Shown piece by piece: positions 34,413-43,299 of a stretch of 64,000 nucleotides of DNA. Location: assembly GCA_965226475.1 (NCBI GenBank), contig CBDDDJ010000004.1, forward strand, positions 2,232,001 to 2,296,000. Direction: 5' to 3'. Source of the DNA: JASLMY01 sp965226475. GTDB taxonomy: Bacteria > Pseudomonadota > Alphaproteobacteria > GCA-2731375. A program made the position numbers and the translations under genes. Position 1 is the first letter of the stretch, and each line of letters opens with the position of its first letter. Below the pieces are notes generated by a model that did no database searches, was not told where the DNA came from, and saw only the letters and a program-made list of their open reading frames with translations.

Positions 34413-35204
34413 ATGCGGCTCGCCGAGGAACAGGTCGGGGAATACGAGGCCAAGGGCTGGACGGTGGCGCCGGACGCGCTCCGTCCCGAGGAGTGCCAGG
34501 TGCTGGAGACCGCCGCCTTCGAGGTCCTGGAACGCCCGGGCCTGGAAGTCGCGCGGGAGAGCGACGGCAAACCCCATGTTTGCTGGGGCATGCACCTCTT
34601 CGACGAGCGCCTGACCACGCTGACCCGCCATCCGGCCATTCTCGGCCCGGCGGAGCAACTCTTGGGCAACAAGGTCTTCGTCCACCAGAGCCGGATCAAC
34701 ATCAAGCAGACCGGCGGCTCCATCGTCGAGTGGCACCAGGACTACGGCACCTACCACCGGGTCGACGGCATCCCACGCCCGCACGGGATCATGATCGCGG
34801 TCTTCCTCGATGACGTGACGGCGGTGAACGCGCCTGTGCTGGCGGTGCCGGGCTCGCAACGCGAGGGCATGGTCTCGGAAGCGGTGATCGACGACGCCGT
34901 CCCCGACCACGAGGCCGCCGCCCGCCACCGCTACGACATCAGCCCCGAGACCATGAGCCGCCTGGTCGGCGACCATGGCCTGGAGGCGATCGAGGCGACG
35001 GCGGGCTCGCTGCTGTTCATGAACATGACCGTGGTCCACGGCTCCAGCGTCAATATCACGCCCTTGCGCCGCCTGCTGCTCTACATCAACGTCTCGACCG
35101 TCGACAATCGCGGCGAGACCTTCGCCCGCGCCGAATACCACGCCGCCCGCGACTTCACGCCGCTGGAGGCACTCTCCGAGGATTGCCTGCTGGCATATCG
35201 CTGA
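34413..35204 (+). CDS. Phytanoyl-CoA dioxygenase (PhyH) family protein
   Basis: A 263-residue Fe(II)/2-oxoglutarate oxygenase. The iron triad can be read: His108 and Asp110 in VEWHQDYG and His209 in MTVVHGSS. The 2-oxoglutarate-binding Arg is probably in PLRRLLLYIN. It hydroxylates an unidentified small molecule. It lies 4 bp after the HpaI aldolase and 37 bp before the CoA transferase, together resembling a three-gene catabolic operon. Confidence 0.87.
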   Translation: MRLAEEQVGEYEAKGWTVAPDALRPEECQVLETAAFEVLERPGLEVARESDGKPHVCWGMHLFDERLTTLTRHPAILGPAEQLLGNKVFVHQSRINIKQTGGSIVEWHQDYGTYHRVDGIPRPHGIMIAVFLDDVTAVNAPVLAVPGSQREGMVSEAVIDDAVPDHEAAARHRYDISPETMSRLVGDHGLEAIEATAGSLLFMNMTVVHGSSVNITPLRRLLLYINVSTVDNRGETFARAEYHAARDFTPLEALSEDCLLAYR

Positions 35205-35241
35205 GGGGCCGCGCGCCCGACACTCGAAAGGAACCCCGCCC

Positions 35242-36438
35242 GTGACCTATCGCAACCTGCCCTTGAGCCGTTTCACCGTTTTGGATCTGACCGCGCACCG
35301 GGCCGGGCCGACGGCGGTGCGCCAGCTGGCCGACTGGGGCGCCACGGTGATCAAGATCGAGGCGCCCTCCGACATCAACAAGGACAAGGGCGGGCTGACC
35401 GGCGCGCGCGACGGCTTCGACTTCCAGAACCTGCACCGCAACAAACGCAGCCTGACTCTCAACCTCAAGAGCGAGGAAGGCCGCGCCATCTTCATGAAGC
35501 TGGCCGAGACGGCCGACGTGGTGGTGGAGAACTACCGCAGCGCCGTCAAATACCGCCTCGGCGTCGATTACGACGAGGTCCGCAAGGTCAACCCCCGGAT
35601 CATCTACGGCTCCATCGCCGGCTTCGGCCAGGACGGGCCCTACGGCAAGCGGCCGGGCGTCGACCAGATCGCCCAGGGCATGGGCGGCCTGATGTCGATC
35701 ACCGGCATTCCCGGCCAGGGCCCGGTCCGCGTCGGCATCCCGGTCTGCGACCTGACGGCGGGGATGTTCCTGGCCCAGGGGATCCTGCTGGCGCTCCTCG
35801 ACCGCGAGGTGACGGGGGAGGGCCAGTGGGTCCACACCTCGCTGCTGGAGGCGATGATCCAGATGCTGGATTTCCAGGCCTCGCGCTGGACCATGGGCCA
35901 CGAAGTGGCGCCGCAGGCCGGCAACAACCATCCAACCGGCATCCCCACCGGCGTCTTCCCCACCGCCGACGGCCACATCAACATCGCCGCCTCGGGCGCC
36001 AACCTCTATGCCCGCTTCTGCAAGGCGATCGGCGCCGAGCATCTGATCGACGATCCGGCCTACGCCACCGGCCCGGCGCGGCTCGAAAACCGCGACCAGC
36101 TGAACGACGCGCTGGGCAAGATCACCGCCACGCGGTCGAGCCAGGAGTGGATCGACCTTTTGAACGAGGCGGGCGTCCCCTGCGGGCCGATCTATTCGAT
36201 CGACCAGGTCTTCGCCGATCCCCAGGTGAAGCACTTGCGCATGGCGCGGCCCGCCGACCACCCGAGGCTGGGCGAGATCGACCTCGTCGGCCAGGCGGTC
36301 AACATGACCCGGGTGCCGGAGCCCGACCGCATCCCCCGCCCGACGCCGGATCTGGGCGAGCACACGGACGAGGTCTTGCGCGAGGCGGGCTATGGCGACG
36401 GCGAGATCGAGGCGTTCCGCCAGGCCGGCGTGATCTGA
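35242..36438 (+). CDS. CaiB/BaiF (family III) CoA-transferase
   Basis: A 398-residue CoA transferase like formyl-CoA transferase. Features are FTVLDLTAHRAGPTAVRQLADWGA, VVVENYRSAVKYRLGVDYD, RIIYGSIAGFGQDGPYGKRPG and the nucleophile Asp141 in PGVDQIAQGMGG. It swaps CoA between carboxylates without a ping-pong free CoA. The start is GTG at 35242 after gaaaggaacc. It probably activates the acid made by the preceding aldolase and oxygenase steps. R2 repeat copy a begins at its stop. Confidence 0.9.
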   Translation: MTYRNLPLSRFTVLDLTAHRAGPTAVRQLADWGATVIKIEAPSDINKDKGGLTGARDGFDFQNLHRNKRSLTLNLKSEEGRAIFMKLAETADVVVENYRSAVKYRLGVDYDEVRKVNPRIIYGSIAGFGQDGPYGKRPGVDQIAQGMGGLMSITGIPGQGPVRVGIPVCDLTAGMFLAQGILLALLDREVTGEGQWVHTSLLEAMIQMLDFQASRWTMGHEVAPQAGNNHPTGIPTGVFPTADGHINIAASGANLYARFCKAIGAEHLIDDPAYATGPARLENRDQLNDALGKITATRSSQEWIDLLNEAGVPCGPIYSIDQVFADPQVKHLRMARPADHPRLGEIDLVGQAVNMTRVPEPDRIPRPTPDLGEHTDEVLREAGYGDGEIEAFRQAGVI

Positions 36439-36573
36439 TACCAACCTGCAATGAGTCGGACTCATAGCAGGTTGTATTGCGTTCACACGCCACGCAGGCT
36501 TTTCCTCGCATAAGCTCGGGCGCGCGGTCGCGCTTTCCGACCTGCAATGAGCTGCACTCAACGCAGGTCGGTA
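36439..36573. repeat. Two-hairpin repeat R2, copy a
   Basis: A 135-bp unit. The left hairpin (36443-36473) pairs aacctgc with gcaggtt and atgagt with actcat. The right hairpin (36538-36570) pairs cgacctgc with gcaggtcg. The spacer carries gccacgc-ggcttttcctcg and cgcgcggtcgcgc, conserved in all copies. The ends read tacc...ggta. It lies directly after the CoA-transferase stop. Confidence 0.9.
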
Positions 36574-36615
36574 TGAGCCGATCGAGCCCGACCACCCGCT
36601 TGAACGAAAAAGGCT

Positions 36616-38067
36616 CTAACCGTAGATCGCCTTCTCCCCCGGCGCGGGGGTGCCGACGAAGCTGCCGCGGGCCACGACGGCGGCGCGGCCGCCGTGGCGT
36701 TCGACGATGGCGGCCTGGTCGGCCTTGGCGCGGGCGTCGACCGCCTCGGGATCGCACAGCGCACGGAGTTCGGCCTCCAGCTCCGCCCGTAGCGAGGCGT
36801 GCGCGGGGTCCGGTGCCAGGTCGTGGCGCTCCAGGGGGTCGGCGTTCAGATCGAAGAGTTCGGGCGCGTAGCCGACATAGTGGATGTATTTGAAGCGGCC
36901 CTTGCGGATCATGAAGGCACCGCTGATGGCGCCGGCTGCGTGGTATTCCGAAAACGCGACGCGGTCTCCGTCGTCACCCTCGCGCGCGAGATCCCAGAGC
37001 GAGCGGCCGGGCCGTGTCGCGTCGACCGCGTCAAGCCCGACGCCTTCAAGGAAGGTCGGGTGCAGGTCGATCAGGCTCGCCGGCGTCGCCACCTCGCGGC
37101 CCGCCGGCACATCGGGTCCGGCCAGGATCAGCGGGACCGCCGCCGCCTCCTCGTACATGTTGGACTTGCCCCAGAGACCACGCACACCCAGGTTGTCGCC
37201 GTGATCGCTGGTGTAGATCACCCGGGTCCGGTCCCCGAGGCCGGAGGCCTCCAGGCCCGCCAAAATCTTGCCCACGTTGTCGTCGAGGAAGGAACAAAGG
37301 CCGTAATAGGCCGCGATGGCGACCCGCCGCGTCTCCTCGGTGAAGAAGCGGTCATAGATCTGGCAGCCGGCCAGCGCCTCGATCCAGGGATGGCGGGCGA
37401 TACCGTCGTCGGGCCGGTCGCGCGGCGCCGGCATCTCGCCCGGTGGATAGAGGGCGTAGAATTCCTCGGGCGCGATCAGGGGGAAGTGCGGGCAGACCAG
37501 GGAGACGAAGAGCACCCAGGGTTTGGTTTGTCCCGGCGCCTCCTGGCCGAGCCAGCGGCGGGCTTCCTCGGTGATTTGCCGGTCGTAGCGGGTATAGCCG
37601 CTCTCGCCCGCGCCGATGCCTTCGGTCAGCGCCTTGGTCCGTTGCCGCACCGGCAGCTCGTCGCGCACGGCACCGAGGACGTCGCCGACACCATCGACCA
37701 CGTGCATCGGCGCCACCTGGGCATCGAAGCCGGTCGGATCCGTTTCGCTGCGGTAATGCAGCTTGCCGATCGAGCGCACGGGATGGCCCGCCGTCCGCAA
37801 GCGGTGGCCCCAGCCCTGGTGGCGCCCGTCATAGGGGCTGGCGTTGCACCAATAGCCGATCTCGTGCACCGGCCGGCCGGTGGCGAGGGCGGCGCGGGCC
37901 GGCACGCAGATCGGCGAGGGCGTATAGGCGGCGGTGAAGCGCGTGCCCATCGCGGCGAGCGCATCGAGGTTCGGGGTTTGGACGATGTCGTGCCCGGCGC
38001 AACCCATGGCCTGGGCCTGATGCTCGTCGGACATGATGTAGAGAATGTTCGTCGGCGAACGGCTCAT
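36616..38067 (-). CDS. Sulfatase family protein (Cys-type)
   Basis: A 483-residue arylsulfatase/choline-sulfatase-like hydrolase. The formylglycine motif is PICVPARAAL with Cys54 in CxPxR, requiring a sulfatase-modifying enzyme not present here. Metal ligands appear in NILYIMSDEHQAQAMG near the N terminus and in VIYTSDHGDNLGVRG. It has no signal peptide, so it is cytoplasmic like choline sulfatase. The GST-like gene is 14 bp upstream and in the same direction. Substrate unknown. Confidence 0.88.
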   Translation of the reverse strand: MSRSPTNILYIMSDEHQAQAMGCAGHDIVQTPNLDALAAMGTRFTAAYTPSPICVPARAALATGRPVHEIGYWCNASPYDGRHQGWGHRLRTAGHPVRSIGKLHYRSETDPTGFDAQVAPMHVVDGVGDVLGAVRDELPVRQRTKALTEGIGAGESGYTRYDRQITEEARRWLGQEAPGQTKPWVLFVSLVCPHFPLIAPEEFYALYPPGEMPAPRDRPDDGIARHPWIEALAGCQIYDRFFTEETRRVAIAAYYGLCSFLDDNVGKILAGLEASGLGDRTRVIYTSDHGDNLGVRGLWGKSNMYEEAAAVPLILAGPDVPAGREVATPASLIDLHPTFLEGVGLDAVDATRPGRSLWDLAREGDDGDRVAFSEYHAAGAISGAFMIRKGRFKYIHYVGYAPELFDLNADPLERHDLAPDPAHASLRAELEAELRALCDPEAVDARAKADQAAIVERHGGRAAVVARGSFVGTPAPGEKAIYG

Positions 38068-38080
38068 GGGCGGATCTCTT

Positions 38081-38749
38081 TCAAGCCATATGATTCTCGT
38101 GGGGCCGGACGTGACGGCGGAAGCCCTCGCGTTCCGCCAACCGCGCCTGCCAGGCGGCGATCGACGGCATCGCCGGCGGGTCGAGGTCGAACACCAGCCA
38201 GCGATACACGGACGCGCCGGTGGTGATGTCGCCGAGGCTGAAGGCCTCGCCGGCGACATGGTCGTTGACGCCCAAGTGCCGCTCCAGGATTCCGAGCCAG
38301 GGCAGTATCGCCGCCCGTCCCGCGGCCAGCTCGTCGGCCGAGCGTTCGGCCGGCGCGAGGCGCACCAGCTCCATCACCAGGGTATGCAGCGGCGGCTCCA
38401 GATGCTCGTTGCTCCAGGCCATCCAGGCCTGCGCCCGGGCGAGGGTCGCGGGATCGCCACCGTAGAGCGCTTCGGGCGCCCGGGTCATGGCGAGATAGCA
38501 GAGAATCGCGTTGGATTCCCAGAGCACGGTGCCATCGTCGTCGATCGTCGGGATCGTGCCGTTGGGGTTCATCGCCCGGTAAGCCGCGTCGTCGACGATG
38601 CCGAAGGGGGCGACGCCGGTGGAGACGTGGCCGCCCGGCCCCATGGTCGCGCTGGCCAGGATCAGCTCGTATTCGGCGCCCACCTCCTCCAGCGCCCAGA
38701 GCGCGCGCTGGGTGCAGATCGAATTGGGCCGCCCCCAGATCCGGATCAT
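38081..38749 (-). CDS. Glutathione S-transferase family protein
   Basis: A 222-residue GST. The N-terminal thioredoxin-like domain has RPNSICTQRALWALEEVGAEYELI with Ser/Cys near the catalytic position. The glutathione-binding turn reads MNPNGTIPTIDDDGTVLWESNAILCYLA. The helical domain follows from about residue 95 with the N-capping motif FSLGDIT. The start MIRIWGRPN has the site ggaggcgggg. It precedes the sulfatase in the same transcript and may handle an electrophilic intermediate. Confidence 0.9.
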   Translation of the reverse strand: MIRIWGRPNSICTQRALWALEEVGAEYELILASATMGPGGHVSTGVAPFGIVDDAAYRAMNPNGTIPTIDDDGTVLWESNAILCYLAMTRAPEALYGGDPATLARAQAWMAWSNEHLEPPLHTLVMELVRLAPAERSADELAAGRAAILPWLGILERHLGVNDHVAGEAFSLGDITTGASVYRWLVFDLDPPAMPSIAAWQARLAEREGFRRHVRPHENHMA

Positions 38750-38828
38750 GCCCCGCCTCCTTCCCCTTGACTCGGCGCCGCCACTATAATCCACCAAGTC
38801 ATGCTTGGCCCCAGGGGAGGAATCGTTC

Positions 38829-40097
38829 ATGCGTTTTGGTGTCTTCTACGAATTGCAGCTGCCGCGGCCCTGGAACGAGGGCGACGAGCACCGCCTGTTC
38901 ACCGAGGCGATGGAGCAGGTGGTGCTGGCCGACGAACTCGGTTTCGATTTCGCCTGGCAGGTGGAGCATCATTTCCTCGACGAATACTCCCACTCCTCGG
39001 CCCCCGAGGTCTTTCTGGCGACGGCGGCGGGCAAGACCAGGAACATCCGCTTGGGCCACGGCATCCGCCAGGTGATCCCGGCCTACAACCACCCGGCCCG
39101 CACGGCGGAAGGGCTGGCGACGCTCGACCTGCTGTCGAACGGCCGGGTCGAGTTCGGCATCGGCGAGGGGGCAACGCGGCTGGAACTGGGCGCCTTCGGC
39201 ATTCCGGCCAAGCGCAAGCGAGCCTTGGCGCTGGAGGCGGCGGAACAGATCTGCAACATGATGCGGCTTACGCCCTATCCCGGCTACGAGGGCGAGGGCT
39301 TCTCCTTCCCCTGCCGCAACGTGCTGCCGAAACCGTTGCAGGACCCGCACCCGCCGCTCTGGATGGCCTGTACCAACCGCGACACCATCAAGGTCGCGGC
39401 GCAAAACGGCGTCGGGGCTCTGGCCTTCTCCTTTCTCGATCCGGACGAGGCGCGGACCTGGTCGAAGATCTATTACGACATCATCAAAAGCGAGGACTGC
39501 GTGCCGCTCGGCTGGTCGGTCAACGCCAATATCGCCATGGTCTCGGCCTTCTCCATGCACGAGGACCGCGCCGAGGCGATCCGCCGGGGCCAGGACAATT
39601 TCGAGTTCTTCCGCTATTCGCAGCAGAAGCTGGTGGCGGAGGATTTCGTCCCCGGCCATTCCAACATGTGGGAGGAGTTCCTGGCCGCGCGCGGCGATGC
39701 CTCGGACCGGCTGATCCAGGCGGCGCTGGCCCGTTCGGAATACGACGGCGCCGGCATCGGCACGCCCGAGGACATGGAACGCCACCTCGCCGGCCTGCAG
39801 GACGCGGGCGTCGACCAGGTGGTCTTCCTGCAGCAAGCAGGGCGCAATTCCAACCGCAACATCTGCGAATCGCTGAAGCTCTTCGCGGAGACGGTGATGC
39901 CGTCCTTCCACCGCGACGTCGCGACGCGGGAAGCGGCCAAGGCCGAGGAACTGGCGCCCCACTTCGAGGCCGCGCTCGGCCGCAAGACCTACATGGCCCC
40001 GCTCGGCCGGGAGGAGACGCCGGTGGTCAAGGCCTCGGTCAAGACGGCGAGCTTCGATGCCCTGAAGCAGCGCCAGTCGGCGAGCGGCGGTGATTGA
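38829..40097 (+). CDS. LLM-class flavin-dependent oxidoreductase
   Basis: A 422-residue luciferase-like protein. Motifs include MRFGVFYELQLPRPW, FAWQVEHHFLDEYSHSSAPEV (typical of the two-histidine bacterial luciferase alpha-like group), RLGHGIRQVIPAYNHPARTAEG and GRVEFGIGEGATRLELGAFG. It is a flavin-dependent monooxygenase using reduced FMN. The C-terminal 30 residues are basic and likely flexible. It stands alone, divergent from the GST gene, with ggggaggaa before the ATG. Confidence 0.9.
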   Translation: MRFGVFYELQLPRPWNEGDEHRLFTEAMEQVVLADELGFDFAWQVEHHFLDEYSHSSAPEVFLATAAGKTRNIRLGHGIRQVIPAYNHPARTAEGLATLDLLSNGRVEFGIGEGATRLELGAFGIPAKRKRALALEAAEQICNMMRLTPYPGYEGEGFSFPCRNVLPKPLQDPHPPLWMACTNRDTIKVAAQNGVGALAFSFLDPDEARTWSKIYYDIIKSEDCVPLGWSVNANIAMVSAFSMHEDRAEAIRRGQDNFEFFRYSQQKLVAEDFVPGHSNMWEEFLAARGDASDRLIQAALARSEYDGAGIGTPEDMERHLAGLQDAGVDQVVFLQQAGRNSNRNICESLKLFAETVMPSFHRDVATREAAKAEELAPHFEAALGRKTYMAPLGREETPVVKASVKTASFDALKQRQSASGGD

Positions 40098-40127
40098 CAT
40101 CGCCTTCGACATGCCGGCCGTCGCGGA

Positions 40128-40328
40128 TCATTGGCCGGGAAATCGAGGTTTCTCGGCCGTCGGTTGCGCGAGATCGGGGTAGCGTAGCCGGTTGCGGCGG
40201 CGCGCGAGGGCCCAGTAGGTCTCGACCGACGGGGTTTGCAATTGCGGCGTGTTCTCGCCGACCAGACCCGTGACGAGGAAATCGCCGGCGGAATCGAGAA
40301 TGTCCTTCACCCGGGTTTCATTCGCCAT
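40128..40328 (-). CDS. Small hypothetical protein downstream of merA
   Basis: A 66-residue hydrophilic protein: MANETRVKDILDSAGDFLVT then LVGENTPQLQTPSVETYWAL and a basic end. No membrane segment or cysteine is present, so it is not MerE or MerD as commonly known. It begins 10 bp after the merA stop on the same strand and would be the last gene of the mer transcript. Function unknown. Confidence 0.5.
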   Translation of the reverse strand: MANETRVKDILDSAGDFLVTGLVGENTPQLQTPSVETYWALARRRNRLRYPDLAQPTAEKPRFPGQ

Positions 40329-40338
40329 CGCTCAAACG

Positions 40339-41769
40339 CTATCCCGCGCAGCAGGAAAGCTTGGCCACGTCCTTATCGAACGTCTGAGCCGCGAGCTTGA
40401 GCCCCTCCACGGTCGTCAAGTAGGGAAAGATCATCTCTCCCAATTCCTCCGCGCGCATTCCGGTCTTGATCGCGATGGCGGCCGTTTGGATGGCGTCGGC
40501 GCCCTCCGGCGCCAGGATATGCGCCCCCAGCAGACGTTTCCCGTCACCTTCCGCCACGAGCTTGATCAGGCCGCGGGTATCGCGCGCCGCGAGGGCGCGT
40601 GGGACATGTTCCAGAGGCAACAGCGAGGTACGAACATCGAGACCCGCCGCGCGGGCCGAGGCCTCCGTCATGCCGACGCTCGCCACCTGTGGATCGGTGA
40701 AGACGACGGCGGGCATCGCGGCGTTGTCATATCGGCGCCCATCGCCGTTCAGGGCGTTTTCCGCCGTGATTTTCGCGCCGTGGGCCGCCATGTAGACGAA
40801 TTGATCCCGTCCCGTGACATCACCGGCGGCGTAGACGCCGGCGCGCGAGGTGCGCATGCGATCGTCGACCCGGATGCCGCCGTTTTCGGGCAGCGCGATC
40901 CCGGCCTCGGCCAGGCCCAGTCCTTCGACATTGGCGATGCGGCCAGCGGTGCCGAGAACGCGCGCGGCCTCGATGGTTTGCTCGCCGATGGCGGTTCGAA
41001 CGACGAGACTGGCGCCGTTGTCGGTTCGGGCGATGTTTTCGTAGGCGACGCCGGCCAGCACGGTGATCCCCTCGTCGCGGAAGAAGCCGGCGAGTGCCTC
41101 GCTGATTTCGGGCTCGCCTTCGGGAAGCAAACGGCTGCGGCAGAGAAGCGTCACCGCGACGCCGGCACGGGCGAACAGCTGAGCCAACTCACAGCCGATG
41201 TAGCCACCACCGACGATCGCCAGGGTTTTCGGCAAGTCTTGGAGTTCCAGCGCGGTCGTGCTCGTGAGATAGGGGACGCCCTCGATGCCCGGAATAGTCG
41301 GCACGGCCGGGCGAGACCCCGTGGCGATGATGATCTTGTCGGCATCGACGGCATTGCCATCGATGGCGATACCGTCACCGGTGAACCGGGCGGGACCGTC
41401 CAGATAGGTCACGGTGTCGTACGCCGGCAGGAGATCGAGATACTTCGCTTGGCGCAACTCGGTCACCAGTTCGTCCTTCTGCGCGACCACGGCGCGCCAA
41501 TCGCTGATGGCGGCCTGCGCGGCAATGCCGGCAAAACGGCGCGCCGCCTTGCCTTGGTGCACCGTTTCGGCGGCGCGGATCATGGTCTTGGAGGGCACGC
41601 AGCCGACGTTCACACAGGTGCCACCGATCATCCCATGCCCGATCAGCGCGACCTGCGCACCCTGCTCGGCCGCGGCGATCGCGGCCGAGAAGCCCGCCGA
41701 TCCCGCACCGATAACGGCAAGGTCATGGCGGCCGTTTCGTGTTCCCGTGTCACGGCGGTGCGAACTCAC
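40339..41769 (-). CDS. merA: Mercuric reductase without N-terminal metal-binding domain
   Basis: A 476-residue disulfide flavoprotein reducing Hg(II) to Hg(0) with NADPH. The FAD motif is LAVIGAGSAGFSAAIAA, the redox pair Cys52/Cys57 lies in GGTCVNVGCVPSK, and the vicinal cysteines that pass mercury sit at the end, LSCCAG (Cys473, Cys474), diagnostic for MerA against other lipoamide-dehydrogenase relatives. The NADPH motif is IVGGGYIGCELAQL. The NmerA heavy-metal domain is absent, as in shorter MerA forms. The GTG start overlaps the merF stop by four bases (GTGA). Confidence 0.92.
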   Translation of the reverse strand: MSSHRRDTGTRNGRHDLAVIGAGSAGFSAAIAAAEQGAQVALIGHGMIGGTCVNVGCVPSKTMIRAAETVHQGKAARRFAGIAAQAAISDWRAVVAQKDELVTELRQAKYLDLLPAYDTVTYLDGPARFTGDGIAIDGNAVDADKIIIATGSRPAVPTIPGIEGVPYLTSTTALELQDLPKTLAIVGGGYIGCELAQLFARAGVAVTLLCRSRLLPEGEPEISEALAGFFRDEGITVLAGVAYENIARTDNGASLVVRTAIGEQTIEAARVLGTAGRIANVEGLGLAEAGIALPENGGIRVDDRMRTSRAGVYAAGDVTGRDQFVYMAAHGAKITAENALNGDGRRYDNAAMPAVVFTDPQVASVGMTEASARAAGLDVRTSLLPLEHVPRALAARDTRGLIKLVAEGDGKRLLGAHILAPEGADAIQTAAIAIKTGMRAEELGEMIFPYLTTVEGLKLAAQTFDKDVAKLSCCAG

Positions 41770-41988
41770 GAGCTTTGCCCGGATGCTGGCGCCATGTTCT
41801 TGCGGTAGCGATAGACGGCGTAAATCGTCAGGGCGATGAAGAATGCGAGGGCGGGCAACAGGACGTAGTCCAGCCACCCGAGCGCGGCCGAGAGACCGAC
41901 TGCGCCGAGCAGGATGACGAGCACGGGAGTAAAGCAGCAGAGCGCGGCGATCACCGTTCCAACGAGGCCGACGCCAAGCAATTTTTTA

Positions 41989-43013
41989 GGCTCAATTCGT
42001 GAAACGTATGCATTTGTGATAGAATGCCCGGAACGTCAGGAGGTTGGGTCATGGACGGCAAGGGTTTCCAGGTGTGGCTTTCGGCGGCGCGCGGGCTGAC
42101 GCGCGTGCAGCGGCACGAGGCGCTCGCGGTGCTGTTGGGCCGGAGCGAAGGCGAGGCATCGAAGGCCGCGATCGAGCTTGGTGTGGACGAGGCCCGGCGC
42201 TGTCCGCACTGCGCGAGCGAAGGGGCGGTTTCGCGCGGTATGGCGCGGGGTCTGCGGCGCTACCAGTGCAAGGGCTGCGGCAGGACCTTCAACGCGCTGA
42301 CCGGTACGCCGCTGTCGGGCCTGCACCACAAGGAACGCTGGCTGTCGTTCGGGGCGTCGCTGGCGGAGGGGGAGACGGTGAAGGCCTCGGCGGCGCGCTG
42401 CGACGTGGCGGTGAGCACGGCGTTCCGCTGGCGTCACCGGTTTCTGGCGGCGGCGCGGAGCGATTCGGAGGTGCTCAAGGGGATCGTGGAAGCGGACGAG
42501 ACCTACGTCCTGGAGAGCCGGAAGGGCGCGCGCGGGCTGGGACGCAAGGCACGGCGGCGGGGCGGCAAGGCGAAGAAGCGCGGCCTCTCGCGCGAGCAGG
42601 TGCCGGTTCTCATGGCGGCGGACCGGAGCGGGACGACGGTGAGCGCGGTGCTGCCCAGGGTCGACGCGGCGGCGCTCACGGCTGCTCTCGACCCGGTGGT
42701 CGCGAAGGACGCCCTGCTGGTCTCCGACGGTGGCGCGAGCTATCCACCTTGCGCCGCCGCGCTCGGGGTGAGCCACGAAGCACTCAACCGCTCGATGGGG
42801 GAACGGGTTCGGGGCGATCTGCATGTGCAGACGGTGAACAGCCGCCACAGCCGGTTGAAGGACTTCCTGCGTCCCCGCCGCGGCATCGCCACCCGCTATC
42901 TGGACAACTACCTGAGCTGGTTCCACCTCGTCGGCCTCGCCCCCGGCGCCAATGACCGAGCCTGCCTCGCCGCCGCCGTAACAAGGTGATGCATACAATT
43001 CACGAATTGAGCC
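41989..43013 (+). mobile_element. IS1595-family insertion sequence inside merF
   Basis: A 1025-bp element. Its ends match inverted over about 25 bp with few differences: ggctcaattcgtgaa then gtatgcat from both sides. The flanks share tttttta at 41982-41988 and 43014-43020, compatible with the AT-rich 8-bp duplication of this family. One transposase gene lies inside, in the opposite direction to mer. Confidence 0.9.
42051..42989 (+). CDS. IS1595-family transposase
   Basis: A 312-residue protein. An N-terminal zinc ribbon (CPHCASEG...YQCKGCGRTFNALTGTPLSGL) is followed by a helix-turn-helix region and a DDE-type catalytic domain: IVEADETYVLESRKG, LLVSDGGASYPP, and the family end VNSRHSRLKDFLRPRRGIA then YLDNYLSWFHLV. 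It is full length and appears functional. The ATG at 42051 follows aggagg. Confidence 0.92.
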   Translation: MDGKGFQVWLSAARGLTRVQRHEALAVLLGRSEGEASKAAIELGVDEARRCPHCASEGAVSRGMARGLRRYQCKGCGRTFNALTGTPLSGLHHKERWLSFGASLAEGETVKASAARCDVAVSTAFRWRHRFLAAARSDSEVLKGIVEADETYVLESRKGARGLGRKARRRGGKAKKRGLSREQVPVLMAADRSGTTVSAVLPRVDAAALTAALDPVVAKDALLVSDGGASYPPCAAALGVSHEALNRSMGERVRGDLHVQTVNSRHSRLKDFLRPRRGIATRYLDNYLSWFHLVGLAPGANDRACLAAAVTR

Positions 43014-43017
43014 TTTT

Positions 43018-43293
43018 TTATTGCCCATCGGCATTGCCTTCATTGGTTTTGATGCCATCACGCCCGGCTTTCTCGCGAACGCCCGCGCCCCGATGTCGTC
43101 GGCGCTCGAGCGCATACACGAGGGCGGAAGCCACGATGATGACTGCGATCGCGACAAGAGAGCCATTGCCCGAAAACCATCCCCAAAGCCCCGCGATCAT
43201 CGAGCCCAGGACCACGGGGCCGAGAATGCATGCCGCGCAGAGTGGCGCGACGACGAGGGCGGCGACCAAGAACGCCGTGGGTTTTTCATTCAT
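43018..43293 (-). CDS. Membrane protein in the mer operon
   Basis: A 91-residue protein with two hydrophobic stretches (AFLVAALVVAPLCAACILGP and SLVAIAVIIVASALVYAL) and a Cys pair separated by two Ala (CAAC) in the first. This may replace the mercury-carrying cysteines of MerT/MerC-like transporters. The stop overlaps the merF start region. The C-terminal tail is basic. A role in mercury import is inferred from position only. Confidence 0.55.
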   Translation of the reverse strand: MNEKPTAFLVAALVVAPLCAACILGPVVLGSMIAGLWGWFSGNGSLVAIAVIIVASALVYALERRRHRGAGVREKAGRDGIKTNEGNADGQ

Positions 43294-43299
43294 CGGTGA

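Larger units (their letters stand above)
41766..43028 (-). pseudogene. merF: merF mercury transporter split by the IS1595 element
   Basis: The main part (41766-41987) encodes LLGVGLVGTVIAALCCFTPV, with the vicinal Cys pair and two membrane helices of MerF. Its first codons are on the other side of the IS: MGNKK (or MPMGNKK) at 43014-43034. Removing the element and one 7-bp duplication restores a continuous frame MPMGNKKLLGVGLVG. The remaining 71-codon part could still start at a TTG after the insertion, but without its own site. Thus mercury import is probably impaired. Confidence 0.8.
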
